From NCBI RefSeq assembly GCF_023702125.1, contig NZ_CP098416.1, positions 37,379-101,378 on the forward strand: 64,000 nucleotides of DNA, given 5' to 3'. The stretch is from Halorubrum hochsteinianum (GTDB lineage: Archaea > Halobacteriota > Halobacteria > Halobacteriales > Haloferacaceae). The notes beneath the pieces are model-generated. The model was given only the letters and a program-made list of their open reading frames with translations, was not told the DNA's origin and made no database searches. Position numbers and translations under genes: made by a program. Positions 18,237 to 26,039 of this stretch are shown piece after piece (position 1 is the first letter of the stretch; every line of letters starts with the position of its first letter).

Positions 18237-18632
18237 ATGACCCTCGAAGTACTAGACCGACACAGCGAGGCACTGTTCGAGTTCCTCTGGTGCCCCGTCT
18301 GCGGGCAGGAGGTCTTCACTCACATCCCCTTCGAGGGGGTGTTCTGCAAGAACTGCAACACCCAGGTCGAACTCCAAGAATCCCGCGAGACACGCGGCTA
18401 CGAGGAGGCCGTTCTCGCCTGCTTCGATTCTACCACGACCTGGAACCTTCACGTCGACGAGAAACTGCGCCGCGACCTGCCTGATGGGTCGGCCCGCGTG
18501 AAGATCCTCGGCGCACCGGGCGCCTACGAGGTCGACTGGTGGAGTCCGGAGCCAGGTGAGGATTGGGAGCCCGTCGAGCGCGGCGAGTTCGACGACGTCG
18601 AGGAACCATCAGAGGTGTCGCACCTGGCGTAG
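18237..18632 (+). CDS. Small zinc-binding hypothetical protein
   Basis: 131 residues from ATG 18237, placed after the leader hairpin. WCPVCGQEVFTHIPF ... FCKNCNTQVEL gives a four-Cys zinc ribbon at residues about 20-45; the C-terminal half is acidic and Trp-rich (YEVDWWSPEPGEDWEPVE). It is convergent with the gene at 18655-19518. Function unknown. Confidence 0.6.
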   Translation: MTLEVLDRHSEALFEFLWCPVCGQEVFTHIPFEGVFCKNCNTQVELQESRETRGYEEAVLACFDSTTTWNLHVDEKLRRDLPDGSARVKILGAPGAYEVDWWSPEPGEDWEPVERGEFDDVEEPSEVSHLA

Positions 18633-18654
18633 AGCACGCATTAAGGCGGTGAAT

Positions 18655-19518
18655 TTACGTCCGACACACGTCGCAGTCTCCGCATCCACGAGGGGTTCGC
18701 TCGCCGAAGTAGAGACGGCGCCATCGAGCAAACTGATCCGCATACGTGTCCTTGCTGTACGGGAATTGGTAGAGATTGACCCCGTCCGGCAGGTCTGTGA
18801 TTTCGGGCGCGTCTACGCCGGGGAATCCGTTACGAAACACGAGATCTTCTGTTTTGGACACCAACTCAGGAGCAACTGTGGATGGGTCCGAGGCCTTCAA
18901 GAAGTAGAGTGATGGGATGAACTCTTTCGGGTCGAAGAATCCGTTGGCGTGCAGAATCCACCCACAGAGCCACAGATACGCCTTCTCACTGGAGAAGAAG
19001 ACTCCGTAGTGGTTGTCCGATTGCCGGCGTTTGTACACGAACACGGGGAGACCATAGCTGAAGCCGACCCGCGTTGGTTCTGCGTGGATATAGCAGTCCT
19101 CACGGTCGATGTAGTGGACTAGCGGAGCTTGACACAGCTTGCCTGGGTGCTCACCAGTACCGATCTGCTCCCACAGCTCCGAGACGGAGGCCACGTCAGC
19201 GCTCTCGTCCTCGAGAGTCGTATCATCGATTGCACGATGGACGGGCGCAGCAGACTGAATCTCCTCAGGGAGATCGTCGCTGGACAGCTTCGCCGTCTCT
19301 CGATCGGGGAGTGTCCGATAGAAGTGTTTATAGAAGCCCTCACGACGCCGCTTATCGGCGAGCGCTTCGCACCGGGCGCAGTCCTCGATGAACATCGCTG
19401 GCACCACCCGGTCTGGATTCTCGGCGGCCTCCTCGTACAGACTACGCTGCCGTTCGGCCCGCCTGGCAATCTCATCTGGATCGGGGAGTGGTGAGCTCCT
19501 CTCAGACTCCGATGACAT
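18655..19518 (-). CDS. Hypothetical protein with cysteine pairs
   Basis: 287 residues from ATG 19518 (MSSESERSSPLPDPDEIARR); ATG 19524 is also possible. It carries CARCEAL near residue 47 and ends CGDCDVCRT, so Cys from both ends may share a metal. The middle has KLCQAPLVHYIDREDCYIHA and YGVFFSSEKAYLWLCGWIL, with no transmembrane segment. It lies on the strand opposite to the hairpin-led genes on either side. Not recognised. Confidence 0.55.
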   Translation of the reverse strand: MSSESERSSPLPDPDEIARRAERQRSLYEEAAENPDRVVPAMFIEDCARCEALADKRRREGFYKHFYRTLPDRETAKLSSDDLPEEIQSAAPVHRAIDDTTLEDESADVASVSELWEQIGTGEHPGKLCQAPLVHYIDREDCYIHAEPTRVGFSYGLPVFVYKRRQSDNHYGVFFSSEKAYLWLCGWILHANGFFDPKEFIPSLYFLKASDPSTVAPELVSKTEDLVFRNGFPGVDAPEITDLPDGVNLYQFPYSKDTYADQFARWRRLYFGERTPRGCGDCDVCRT

Positions 19519-19681
19519 ACGCATACCTTTGGGCTGGAACAGCATCAGTTTCCGAGCAAGGATCCCACCCGACTGCAGTCTTGCGAATTTCGGAATCCAT
19601 TTTTAACCAGGTTTAAGTTATCCAGTGACAACCCTTCGTCGAGATTCCAGCGACTCCACTCGATCCAGGAGAGGTTGTTTC

Positions 19682-19706
19682 TGCGCCGGCGATGGGTGCC
19701 GGCGCA
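19682..19706 (+). promoter_or_regulatory. Leader hairpin, repeated family (longest stem)
   Basis: TGCGCCGGC (19682-19690) pairs perfectly with GCCGGCGCA (19698-19706), nine base pairs around GATGGGT. ATG 19726 is 19 bases downstream and GTTGTTT precedes the stem. Confidence 0.65.
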
Positions 19707-19725
19707 CAGGCGTCGGCGGTGATCG

Positions 19726-20298
19726 ATGTCGACACGAAGTCAACTCCGATTCATCCAACGGAGCGAGACCGCAGGCGAACAGTCCGATACCGACCGCATC
19801 GCACAAATCTACCGACACTCGGACGGCTATCCCGATAGCGTCCTCCATGACCTTAATCAGCTGAAGCAGCTGCTCGACGAGACACGAACAGAGCGCGGGC
19901 CTGCGTACGCCGCTGCCCAGTTCCTGTTCCTCGACACACTTTCGACGATGACCCTCTACGTGGACGAAGGGCGTGATCGGAGCATCCACGCTGACCACCC
20001 CTCGGATCTCCTCGAGCCGGACAATATGGAGCACCTCGACCAGCCGATGTTCCTGCTCGGACACGGCGTCGAGAACCCAGCCGACGGCATTCACGGCGAC
20101 GAGGAGTACCTCTACGTCGTCGAGCTCCCGACCCGGAACCCGTTCGAGGAGCCGTCCGAGTGGACCGTCAAGGTGAGTGGTCATTCCGCGTTCCCCCGGT
20201 GGGATGGTCCGACCGAGGAAGCCTTCGAGCGGGCTAGCTGGCAGTTCCACGGCCCGCTTGAGCACGCGCTCGAAGAGCTGGTCGCTGAGCCGGCGTAA
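19726..20298 (+). CDS. Hypothetical protein, plasmid module
   Basis: 190 residues. The acidic sequence includes QIYRHSDGYPDSVLHDLNQL, QLLDETRTERGPAYAAAQFL and a central EEYLYVVELPTRN. The early segment RIAQIYRHSDGYPDS recurs in many haloarchaeal plasmid proteins of unknown role. It has a leader hairpin and is convergent with the Mrr-like gene, 13 bases apart. No catalytic motif found. Confidence 0.6.
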   Translation: MSTRSQLRFIQRSETAGEQSDTDRIAQIYRHSDGYPDSVLHDLNQLKQLLDETRTERGPAYAAAQFLFLDTLSTMTLYVDEGRDRSIHADHPSDLLEPDNMEHLDQPMFLLGHGVENPADGIHGDEEYLYVVELPTRNPFEEPSEWTVKVSGHSAFPRWDGPTEEAFERASWQFHGPLEHALEELVAEPA

Positions 20299-20311
20299 AC
20301 ACCGAGCCCGC

Positions 20312-21676
20312 TCAGATGATGCCGCCGATGACGAGTAGTCCGACGACAAGCAGCACCGTCGCGACAACGCTCCCCCCGGCCAGCCACTTGTTCTCCATCG
20401 CCTTTTCGTGAAGCGGCATGTCGGCGTACTCCTCGCTGAACGCCTCGAGATTCTCCTCGTCGTAGAAGTACTTCGTCTTCAGCGCGAACCGTTCCGTCAC
20501 CGCACAGCCTGTACAGATCGGCTCGCCTTCCAGCCGCTCCGTTTTGATGTGGCTGGAGCAGGCGATTGCCCCGCAGTTCGAACAGTAGGTGTACGTCTCG
20601 TCGCCGCCGCTTGTGTCACAATGGACGCAGCGGTGGATGCCATCCTCGGCTGTCACTCGTGACGGACCTGCCGCGTAGTACTCGTAGGGGTAGGTGTACT
20701 CCTGGAGGTCGGTCGTGTGCCGAACCTCGGGGAGGTATACGGGCTCGATCGACTGCACGGAGATGTCCGAACGATTCGGCTCGCAGGTCTTGTTGTACGT
20801 GACGTTGTTGTCGCCGGTGTAGGTCACCGTCGTCGTGTGGTGCTGCTGGAGGCGCTCGACGGCCCACTCCTTGTACTCCGTCTGAGTCTGTCCGAACCGG
20901 CGCTCCTCGACATCGTCGAACACCTCGCCGAACTGCTCGGCGTCGAGGTCGACCGTCGCGTGGAGGTTCTCGGTGACCAGCGTCGCGACGTCTTCGTCGA
21001 CGACCTGTGGCTGCCCGCGCTCGGCGTGGGCGACGAATCGCGTCCGGTCGTTGATCCGGTGGATGACGCCCACCGACGTCTCGAAGACGGCGTTCGTGTC
21101 CGCGGTGACCGCGACCACCGGGCGGAACGTTACCGACGAGTGCGGTTCTGGCAGGTCGACGGCCTCGATGTTCTCGACGTCGCGGAACGCCTCGATGACG
21201 GGCGCGTCGACGTCGGCAGCCGGGTCGTGCGGGCGGAGCGTCTCGTCGCAGAGAATCTCGATGCGCCCGTTGTAGAGGTCGAGGCCGATCTCATCGGCGA
21301 TCTCCCGGAGGTCCTCGCCGTCGAGCAACTCGATTGGATGGGGGTCGTCGTTCTGCTGAAGGCGGTCGGCGTACTCCCGAGCGGGGTTCGTGAACCGGCC
21401 GGTCGTGACGACCATTCCGCGTTTGGGGCCGTCGAAGTCGAACGTCGCGATCGCCGAGTGGAGCTTCTGGACGACCGGCCGTCCGACCGTCCCCGTGTGC
21501 TTGCACTCAACGATGATCGCACGCCGCGTGCCGTCGACGACCTCCTCCATGATGACGTCGCGACCCTCGTCAGCCGTGCGGTCGGCCTGGCGGACGTTCT
21601 CGTAGCCGAGGTTCCGGAACACGTCCTCCATCACGTCCTCGAACTCGAACCCCGAGAGATCGTCCAGTACAGCCAT
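20312..21676 (-). CDS. Mrr-like restriction endonuclease with zinc ribbon and C-terminal membrane helix
   Basis: 454 residues from ATG 21676. Residues 1-130 are an Mrr_cat-type PD-(D/E)XK domain: FEFEDVMEDVFRNLGYENV, then RTADEGRDVIMEE (Asp) and RRAIIVECKHTGTVGRPVVQ (E-C-K, Val-Gln). After a beta-rich middle come zinc clusters CVHCDTSGGDETYTYCSNCG and CTGCAV. The last 30 residues, ending VVATVLLVVGLLVIGGII, are a membrane anchor. Mrr enzymes cut modified DNA; here the nuclease would be held at the cytoplasmic membrane, which could fit inspection of incoming DNA. Substrate and topology are inferred. Confidence 0.75.
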   Translation of the reverse strand: MAVLDDLSGFEFEDVMEDVFRNLGYENVRQADRTADEGRDVIMEEVVDGTRRAIIVECKHTGTVGRPVVQKLHSAIATFDFDGPKRGMVVTTGRFTNPAREYADRLQQNDDPHPIELLDGEDLREIADEIGLDLYNGRIEILCDETLRPHDPAADVDAPVIEAFRDVENIEAVDLPEPHSSVTFRPVVAVTADTNAVFETSVGVIHRINDRTRFVAHAERGQPQVVDEDVATLVTENLHATVDLDAEQFGEVFDDVEERRFGQTQTEYKEWAVERLQQHHTTTVTYTGDNNVTYNKTCEPNRSDISVQSIEPVYLPEVRHTTDLQEYTYPYEYYAAGPSRVTAEDGIHRCVHCDTSGGDETYTYCSNCGAIACSSHIKTERLEGEPICTGCAVTERFALKTKYFYDEENLEAFSEEYADMPLHEKAMENKWLAGGSVVATVLLVVGLLVIGGII

Positions 21677-21748
21677 CCTCAATTATGTGGACAGTACGTT
21701 GCAACTGCCAAATACGTTGCCGAACGCTACGCCGTCCTGTTTGTTGAA

Positions 21749-21770
21749 CCCCCTGAGAGGGGTGCGGGGG
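21749..21770 (+). promoter_or_regulatory. Leader hairpin, repeated family
   Basis: CCCCC (21749-21753) pairs with GGGGG (21766-21770) around TGAGAGGGGTGC, 25 bases before ATG 21796. The tail GTCACCG ... CGCGAGCAACG is nearly the same as after the orphan copy at 27063, so two copies share the downstream sequence as well. Confidence 0.65.
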
Positions 21771-21795
21771 TCACCGAACCGCCCGCGAGCAACGA

Positions 21796-22482
21796 ATGAA
21801 CGGGAATGTACCTGTAGCCAGTTCGGAATCGGTTCCAGTCGCATCGCCAGGTCAGGCTCACCGAGACGCAGTCGAATACGTCGGCTTCCGCGTCGACGGC
21901 CAAGCCGTCGTGCTGAACCTCTCGGAGCATCGGCGACTCTCCCTCGAGCGCAGTCTGGACCTCGTCAACCACAGTCCAAGCGGGTTCGAGTGGGGGTACA
22001 GTGGTAGCGGGCCCGCCCAGCTCGCGTGCGCGCTCCTCCTCGACTACTACGACGATGAGCAGTTCGCCCGTGAGCACTACATCGCGTTCCGGAATCAGGT
22101 AGTTTCGCAGCTGGAGTGCGACAGTGCCGCGGCGTGCTGGCACCTCCCCGGCGAGGAGATCAACGCCGCGATGGCGACCCTTACCGACGACGTCGTCGCC
22201 CTCACCGACGGCGGACGGCCGTCACCGACGCTCCCCGAGAACTGGCGAGCCGTCTCTCGCCAGGACCGGCGGGTCTTCCAGCGCGCTGATCGCGACCACT
22301 ACATCGTACTCGGGGATGGAACCGACGAGTGGCTGGTCGTACTCTGCAGCCAAGGCGACCGTGCATATCCTGCCCCGCTCGCACATCGGACGGTTGCCGA
22401 GGATGCTGACGTGGAACAGGTAATCCGGGAACTCGCCGAAGTGAGCAACGACCTCATCGAACCCCCGGAGGGGGAGCACTGA
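21796..22482 (+). CDS. Hypothetical protein (DUF6166-like), first gene of overlapping operon
   Basis: 228 residues. The central segment GFEWGYSGSGPAQLACALLL followed by DYY is the feature I associate with DUF6166. The second half contains DRDHYIVLGDGTDEWLVVLC. The stop shares one base with the ATG of the next small ORF (TGATG), so translation is coupled through four genes to 23814. Function unknown; the DUF assignment is from memory. Confidence 0.6.
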   Translation: MNGNVPVASSESVPVASPGQAHRDAVEYVGFRVDGQAVVLNLSEHRRLSLERSLDLVNHSPSGFEWGYSGSGPAQLACALLLDYYDDEQFAREHYIAFRNQVVSQLECDSAAACWHLPGEEINAAMATLTDDVVALTDGGRPSPTLPENWRAVSRQDRRVFQRADRDHYIVLGDGTDEWLVVLCSQGDRAYPAPLAHRTVAEDADVEQVIRELAEVSNDLIEPPEGEH

Positions 22483-22613
22483 TGGAGACGCTTCGACTGG
22501 CGCGAGCCACCCATCAGCTCCTCGAACGTGGTGTCGAGGCGCTCGAGAAAATCGGGCGTGAACTGGAGCGATACAACGACCGACAGGAGCGCACCGACGA
22601 CACCGACTCGTGA
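22482..22613 (+). CDS. 43-residue ORF coupled within the operon
   Basis: ATG shares its A with the previous TGA, and the TGA at 22611-22613 overlaps the GTG start of the next gene (GTGA). The product is a single charged amphipathic helix (LLERGVEALEKIGRELERYN). It is probably a real small protein because both junctions are exact overlaps. Function unknown. Confidence 0.6.
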   Translation: METLRLARATHQLLERGVEALEKIGRELERYNDRQERTDDTDS

Positions 22614-23275
22614 CCGAAACTCACTCTCTAGACCAAATACGGAGTACCGGCTTCCAATATACGCCTACCCCCGAGGGGTGCTCGTGTCCCATCCATCGGG
22701 AGGGGCAGCCGGTCACGGCGCCGCTCGGTTTGCGGTTCGCAGAGCGCGTCCATATCGAATCGATCCCGCGCCATGTCGCCGGCGCGATCTACGAAGCACA
22801 TCACTCCTATATGGACGATGTCCCCCGGACGAATCTCGTCCATCACGGACTCTGTTACCAGGACCAGCTACTAGGTGCGATTACGTGGCGCTATCCGCTG
22901 ATTCGCTCGCTGGAATACGACGGGACGCGATTCGAGGGTGACGAAATCGTCGAGGCAGCACGGATTTGCATCGGGGTCGATTTCCCCAATCTCGCCTCTG
23001 CCGCCCTCGCCCGGTCGATGGAACGATTCGTGCGTCGTCACGGTCGGCGACGAGGCGTTCGGCTCCTGCTGACGTTCGTGCGAGCCGACTTCGACGGCTC
23101 GATGATCAAAGCGCTCAGAGACAAGGGCTGGCACTGTGCCGGTAAAACGGACCCCGGCCAAGCGGGAAATCGCCCCGATAAGCAGATCCGAGAGCAGCCA
23201 AAGTGGCGGTTTCTCTGCGAAGTTCCAGCTGAGTCCGACCGGGAACAGGCCTCACTCGGGAGGTGGTCCCCGTGA
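22610..23275 (+). CDS. GNAT-like protein, possibly Mom-like DNA modification enzyme
   Basis: 221 residues with a GTG start that overlaps the small ORF. The core LCYQDQLLGAITWRYPLI, then ARICIGVDFPNLASAALARS and RGVRLLLTFVRADFDGSMIK-ALRDKGWHC, has the order of strands and helices of Mom-type GNAT proteins (substrate entry, a conserved N-ASAALARS helix, late GW). Mom of phage Mu modifies adenine and protects DNA from restriction. An N-terminal CSCPIH pair could bind metal. The Mom assignment is tentative; a different acyltransferase-fold function is possible. Confidence 0.45.
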   Translation: MTETHSLDQIRSTGFQYTPTPEGCSCPIHREGQPVTAPLGLRFAERVHIESIPRHVAGAIYEAHHSYMDDVPRTNLVHHGLCYQDQLLGAITWRYPLIRSLEYDGTRFEGDEIVEAARICIGVDFPNLASAALARSMERFVRRHGRRRGVRLLLTFVRADFDGSMIKALRDKGWHCAGKTDPGQAGNRPDKQIREQPKWRFLCEVPAESDREQASLGRWSP

Positions 23276-23814
23276 CCACGAAAGCCAGTCTCGATGAATT
23301 CGTAGCGGAGGCTGATTCGGACGGCCATACAGATGACGGCCCATCGGTCGTCGACCAGCTTTTGAAACCGGTATCGCCGTCGCTCGGACTACGGCTCGTC
23401 CCGGGCAGGGGTGACCCAATATACCTCCAAAACAGGGGGACCGAACGCTACCTGTTCCGAGATGACCACGAGCGATGGTTCATCCTCCAGCCCTCAGCCA
23501 AGAAATCGGTCGACGACTTCGTTCGCTGGGTGTATCTCCCCGAGGACAAGCCAACCGAGATCGCCCGAACAGCAATGGGTCAACGGACGGTTCTCGGCTA
23601 CAGGTACGTTACGCGGAGCGAGGCTCCCGAGCCGGTGGCGACGACGGTGACAGCGATGTTCGTCAGCGAGCCTTGGCCCGACGCCACCTACGAGTGTGGA
23701 TCGTGTAGTAGAGAGTTCGACTCACCGCATAGTCACGCTCGGCATTGCTGGGAAGCACACCCCTGGATTCCAAATCCTGAGCAGGTCCGGGTACGGAGAG
23801 ACGAATCTGAGTAG
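23272..23814 (+). CDS. C2H2 zinc-finger protein
   Basis: 180 residues with GTG start overlapping the previous stop (GTGA). The C-terminus has YECGSCSREFDSPHSHARHC, a classic C2H2 finger (C-x2-C ... H-x3-H). The N-terminal 120 residues hold beta strands (ERYLFRDDHERWFILQPS, QRTVLGYRYV). It closes the four-gene operon and could bind DNA for its partners; that role is inferred. Confidence 0.65.
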   Translation: MTTKASLDEFVAEADSDGHTDDGPSVVDQLLKPVSPSLGLRLVPGRGDPIYLQNRGTERYLFRDDHERWFILQPSAKKSVDDFVRWVYLPEDKPTEIARTAMGQRTVLGYRYVTRSEAPEPVATTVTAMFVSEPWPDATYECGSCSREFDSPHSHARHCWEAHPWIPNPEQVRVRRDESE

Positions 23815-23851
23815 TTCCGACATCTGATCCGAGCCTTGGACTGGATCTGGA

Positions 23852-23893
23852 TTAACCAACACTCCCCGCCATTTAGAGAGGGGCGTTGGTTAA
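23852..23893. repeat. TTAACCAAC / GTTGGTTAA inverted repeat, copy 2
   Basis: Half-sites at 23852-23860 and 23885-23893, 24-base spacer. CTCCCC and GGGGCG just inside the arms add further pairing. The next leader hairpin starts 15 bases after it. Confidence 0.7.
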
Positions 23894-23908
23894 CGTGGTG
23901 TTGTTTTT

Positions 23909-23934
23909 GCGCCCGGGAGAGGGGCGCAGGGCGC
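23909..23934 (+). promoter_or_regulatory. Leader hairpin, repeated family
   Basis: GCGCCC (23909-23914) pairs with GGGCGC (23929-23934); loop GGGAGAGGGGCGCA. TTTTT precedes it and ATG 23941 follows after only six bases. Confidence 0.6.
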
Positions 23935-23940
23935 GAGACG

Positions 23941-25146
23941 ATGCAGTCGCACGTCGACGAGGATTCCTTAAGTGAGGTGACTGAGATGAAAGATCCAGAG
24001 TCCAGAACCATCTTCGCTGGCGTCGATGGGCGTACCGACACCGAACTACCCGAGTGGTACCGAGAGCGTCACGGGGATGCAGACCCCGTGACCTTCGGCG
24101 AGGCGGTTCGTGATCTTCCGCAGGCCGTCGAGACGACCGTGGCGTACCAGAATCCCTACACCGACGAGTGGGTTGAGACGGAGCGGTTCAACGCACTCGT
24201 CGAGCCGAGTCGCGCTCGGGAGCAGGCCCGAGATGAGGACGCGGACACGGACCCGTTGTTCCACGTTCCCACTGACAGCTACTCGATCATCAACCCGGTC
24301 GACGTCTACGGGCCGCTGGAGGAGGTTCTCCGCGAGGAGACCATCGACGGGACGCCGCTGGGTGACGTGATGTTCGGCGAGATTCGGCGCTACCGGGGCG
24401 GCGGCGAGGTGCATATGGACATCATGTTCGACGGCCTCGAGGTGCGCCTCCCCGGCCGGTCGGATCCGATCACGATGGGCGTCACGTCGGGCTACGACTT
24501 CTTCGGCGAGCACGCCGTCTACGTGGAGGGGTTCGCCCAAGACGGCTACTGCTCGAACACGATGCGTTCGCTCACCGACAAGGAGGTCATCAAACACGTC
24601 GGCGACGTCCGGAACTTCCGGACCTGGTGGGAGGAACTCCTCGCACAGGTCGAACTCGTCGCCGATGACCTCTTCGAGTTCATCCGGGACGCCCAGGACA
24701 TCGACCTCGACTTTTCGGAGCTCCCGTTCACTGTCACGGAGTTCTACACCCTGCTGGGCTTCCCGGACTACCTGGCCGAGCGTGCCGCCGGCGATGCAGA
24801 AGCCAATGCGGCGTCACCCTTCGAGATCGATATGTGGACGCTGCATTCCGGCGCGACGTACGCTCTCACCCACTTCTTCCAGGGGAAAGAGGGGGCATCC
24901 CTCGATCAGTACGTTCGGATCGCCAACGACATTCTGTTCAACCCGGAAGGCACGATCGAGCGCGTCGAGCAGGCGTACGAGCAGCAGCTAGAGGCGGACG
25001 GTGACGACGGGTCACAGGCGTCGCTGGCCGGCGAGCGAGCGCTGGCGAGCATCGAGCGCGTCAGCGACGACCTGCAGGAGAAAGTCGAACAGTTCGAAGA
25101 ACGCGAGGACGCGCTGCGCGAGCGGTTCCAAGAGGCGATGGGCTAA
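23941..25146 (+). CDS. Large conserved plasmid-type hypothetical protein
   Basis: 401 residues from ATG 23941, after the hairpin. The region from about 110 to 220 (TDSYSIINPVDVYGPLEEVL, then GEVHMDIMFDGLEVRLPGRS) resembles in outline the DUF932 family of plasmid and phage proteins, with a conserved aromatic-rich start and a later YCSNTMRSL. The C-terminal 60 residues are a coiled coil (IERVSDDLQEKVEQFEERED). DUF932 proteins have no firm function. The match is weak and from memory. Confidence 0.6.
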   Translation: MQSHVDEDSLSEVTEMKDPESRTIFAGVDGRTDTELPEWYRERHGDADPVTFGEAVRDLPQAVETTVAYQNPYTDEWVETERFNALVEPSRAREQARDEDADTDPLFHVPTDSYSIINPVDVYGPLEEVLREETIDGTPLGDVMFGEIRRYRGGGEVHMDIMFDGLEVRLPGRSDPITMGVTSGYDFFGEHAVYVEGFAQDGYCSNTMRSLTDKEVIKHVGDVRNFRTWWEELLAQVELVADDLFEFIRDAQDIDLDFSELPFTVTEFYTLLGFPDYLAERAAGDAEANAASPFEIDMWTLHSGATYALTHFFQGKEGASLDQYVRIANDILFNPEGTIERVEQAYEQQLEADGDDGSQASLAGERALASIERVSDDLQEKVEQFEEREDALRERFQEAMG

Positions 25147-25243
25147 GAGCAGTCGAAGAGAAGATTCGCCAGGCGTGCTTCCGTTCTAGCGGCTGGAATC
25201 CACTGCTGACAGTATTAAGTGAGTAGGGGCGTACCCAGAGACC

Positions 25244-25555
25244 ATGTCTATTGAGCATAATCCGACTCACGACGCGCGAGAGCCACAGCAGGGGGATATA
25301 GAGACTTTTGAAGAGTTGGAGTCTGGTGACTCGGTCAAATTCTTTGAATGGCCCGTCGAGCCGTTGACCGTGATCGGCTGGGAAGAAGACGATAATGTCG
25401 GGAAGCGGGTACGAGTTGAAGCAGAAGGCGGCGAGTCGTTTCTCTACCAGGTAGACGGCCACCTCTGGCATTACGTCCCTGAGGACGAGTTCGCCGGCGA
25501 GAATAACCCATACCCTGTTCAGAACCTCGTTTTGCTCGAATCCTCGGAAGCCTGA
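25244..25555 (+). CDS. Small acidic hypothetical protein
   Basis: 103 residues. The pattern DSVKFFEWPVEPLTVIGWEE, then RVRVEAEGGESFLYQVDG, is all-beta, perhaps an SH3- or OB-like barrel. It is preceded by a short leader and not linked to a hairpin. No family is recognised. Confidence 0.55.
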   Translation: MSIEHNPTHDAREPQQGDIETFEELESGDSVKFFEWPVEPLTVIGWEEDDNVGKRVRVEAEGGESFLYQVDGHLWHYVPEDEFAGENNPYPVQNLVLLESSEA

Positions 25556-25694
25556 TTGGGCTTCGAGACAGCGCGAATCCTGTCGTGAAGGCCTCTATTT
25601 TGATGGCCCCATTCGCAGTGGGTGCACCTTCCCAAGATCTACTGCTTCAATTCTCTGCTGTTGCTCGTGCCCTCGATAGGTGGAGGCATCCGTT

Positions 25695-25916
25695 ATGGGT
25701 ACTTCTACAGACGACTCAGAGGCGTCAGACGAATTTCCACCTGAAAAGCGGCTTGAAGCACCGAACACGCGCCTGATCAAGGCAGGGATCGCGACGATTC
25801 CGGATATGGAAACCCTCCAGGAGTGCGTTGCCTACGAGAACGCCCACCAGAATCGAACGCAGATTCTGCGCCGGCTCAAGTGGAAGGCTGAAGAGCTACG
25901 TGAGGGCGAAGAGTAA
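25695..25916 (+). CDS. Small haloarchaeal protein, helical
   Basis: 73 residues from ATG 25695. RLEAPNTRLIKAGIATIPDM followed by a helix ending RILRRLKWKAEELREGEE-like residues suggests a small nucleic-acid or protein-binding module; the IPDMETLQECVAYENAH segment recurs in short haloarchaeal plasmid proteins. An inverted repeat follows ten bases after its stop. Confidence 0.5.
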   Translation: MGTSTDDSEASDEFPPEKRLEAPNTRLIKAGIATIPDMETLQECVAYENAHQNRTQILRRLKWKAEELREGEE

Positions 25917-25925
25917 GTTCTGGTC

Positions 25926-25967
25926 TTAACCAACATATTCCGCGTGGATTTCCTTATTGTTGGTTAA
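25926..25967. repeat. TTAACCAAC / GTTGGTTAA inverted repeat, copy 3
   Basis: Half-sites 25926-25934 and 25959-25967, 24-base spacer, immediately before the hairpin-led gene at 26040. Confidence 0.7.
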
Positions 25968-25990
25968 TTGCCTGAGTCTCGGTTTTTCGG

Positions 25991-26011
25991 GCCCCTGAAT
26001 GGGTGCGGGGC
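25991..26011 (+). promoter_or_regulatory. Leader hairpin, repeated family
   Basis: GCCCC (25991-25995) pairs with GGGGC (26007-26011); loop TGAATGGGTGC. GGTTTTTCG precedes it and the ATG is 28 bases downstream. With the inverted repeat this is one of the complete examples: repeat, T tract, hairpin, gene. Confidence 0.65.
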
Positions 26012-26039
26012 AGCCAGCAGCGGCCTCGCGAGCCTAATC

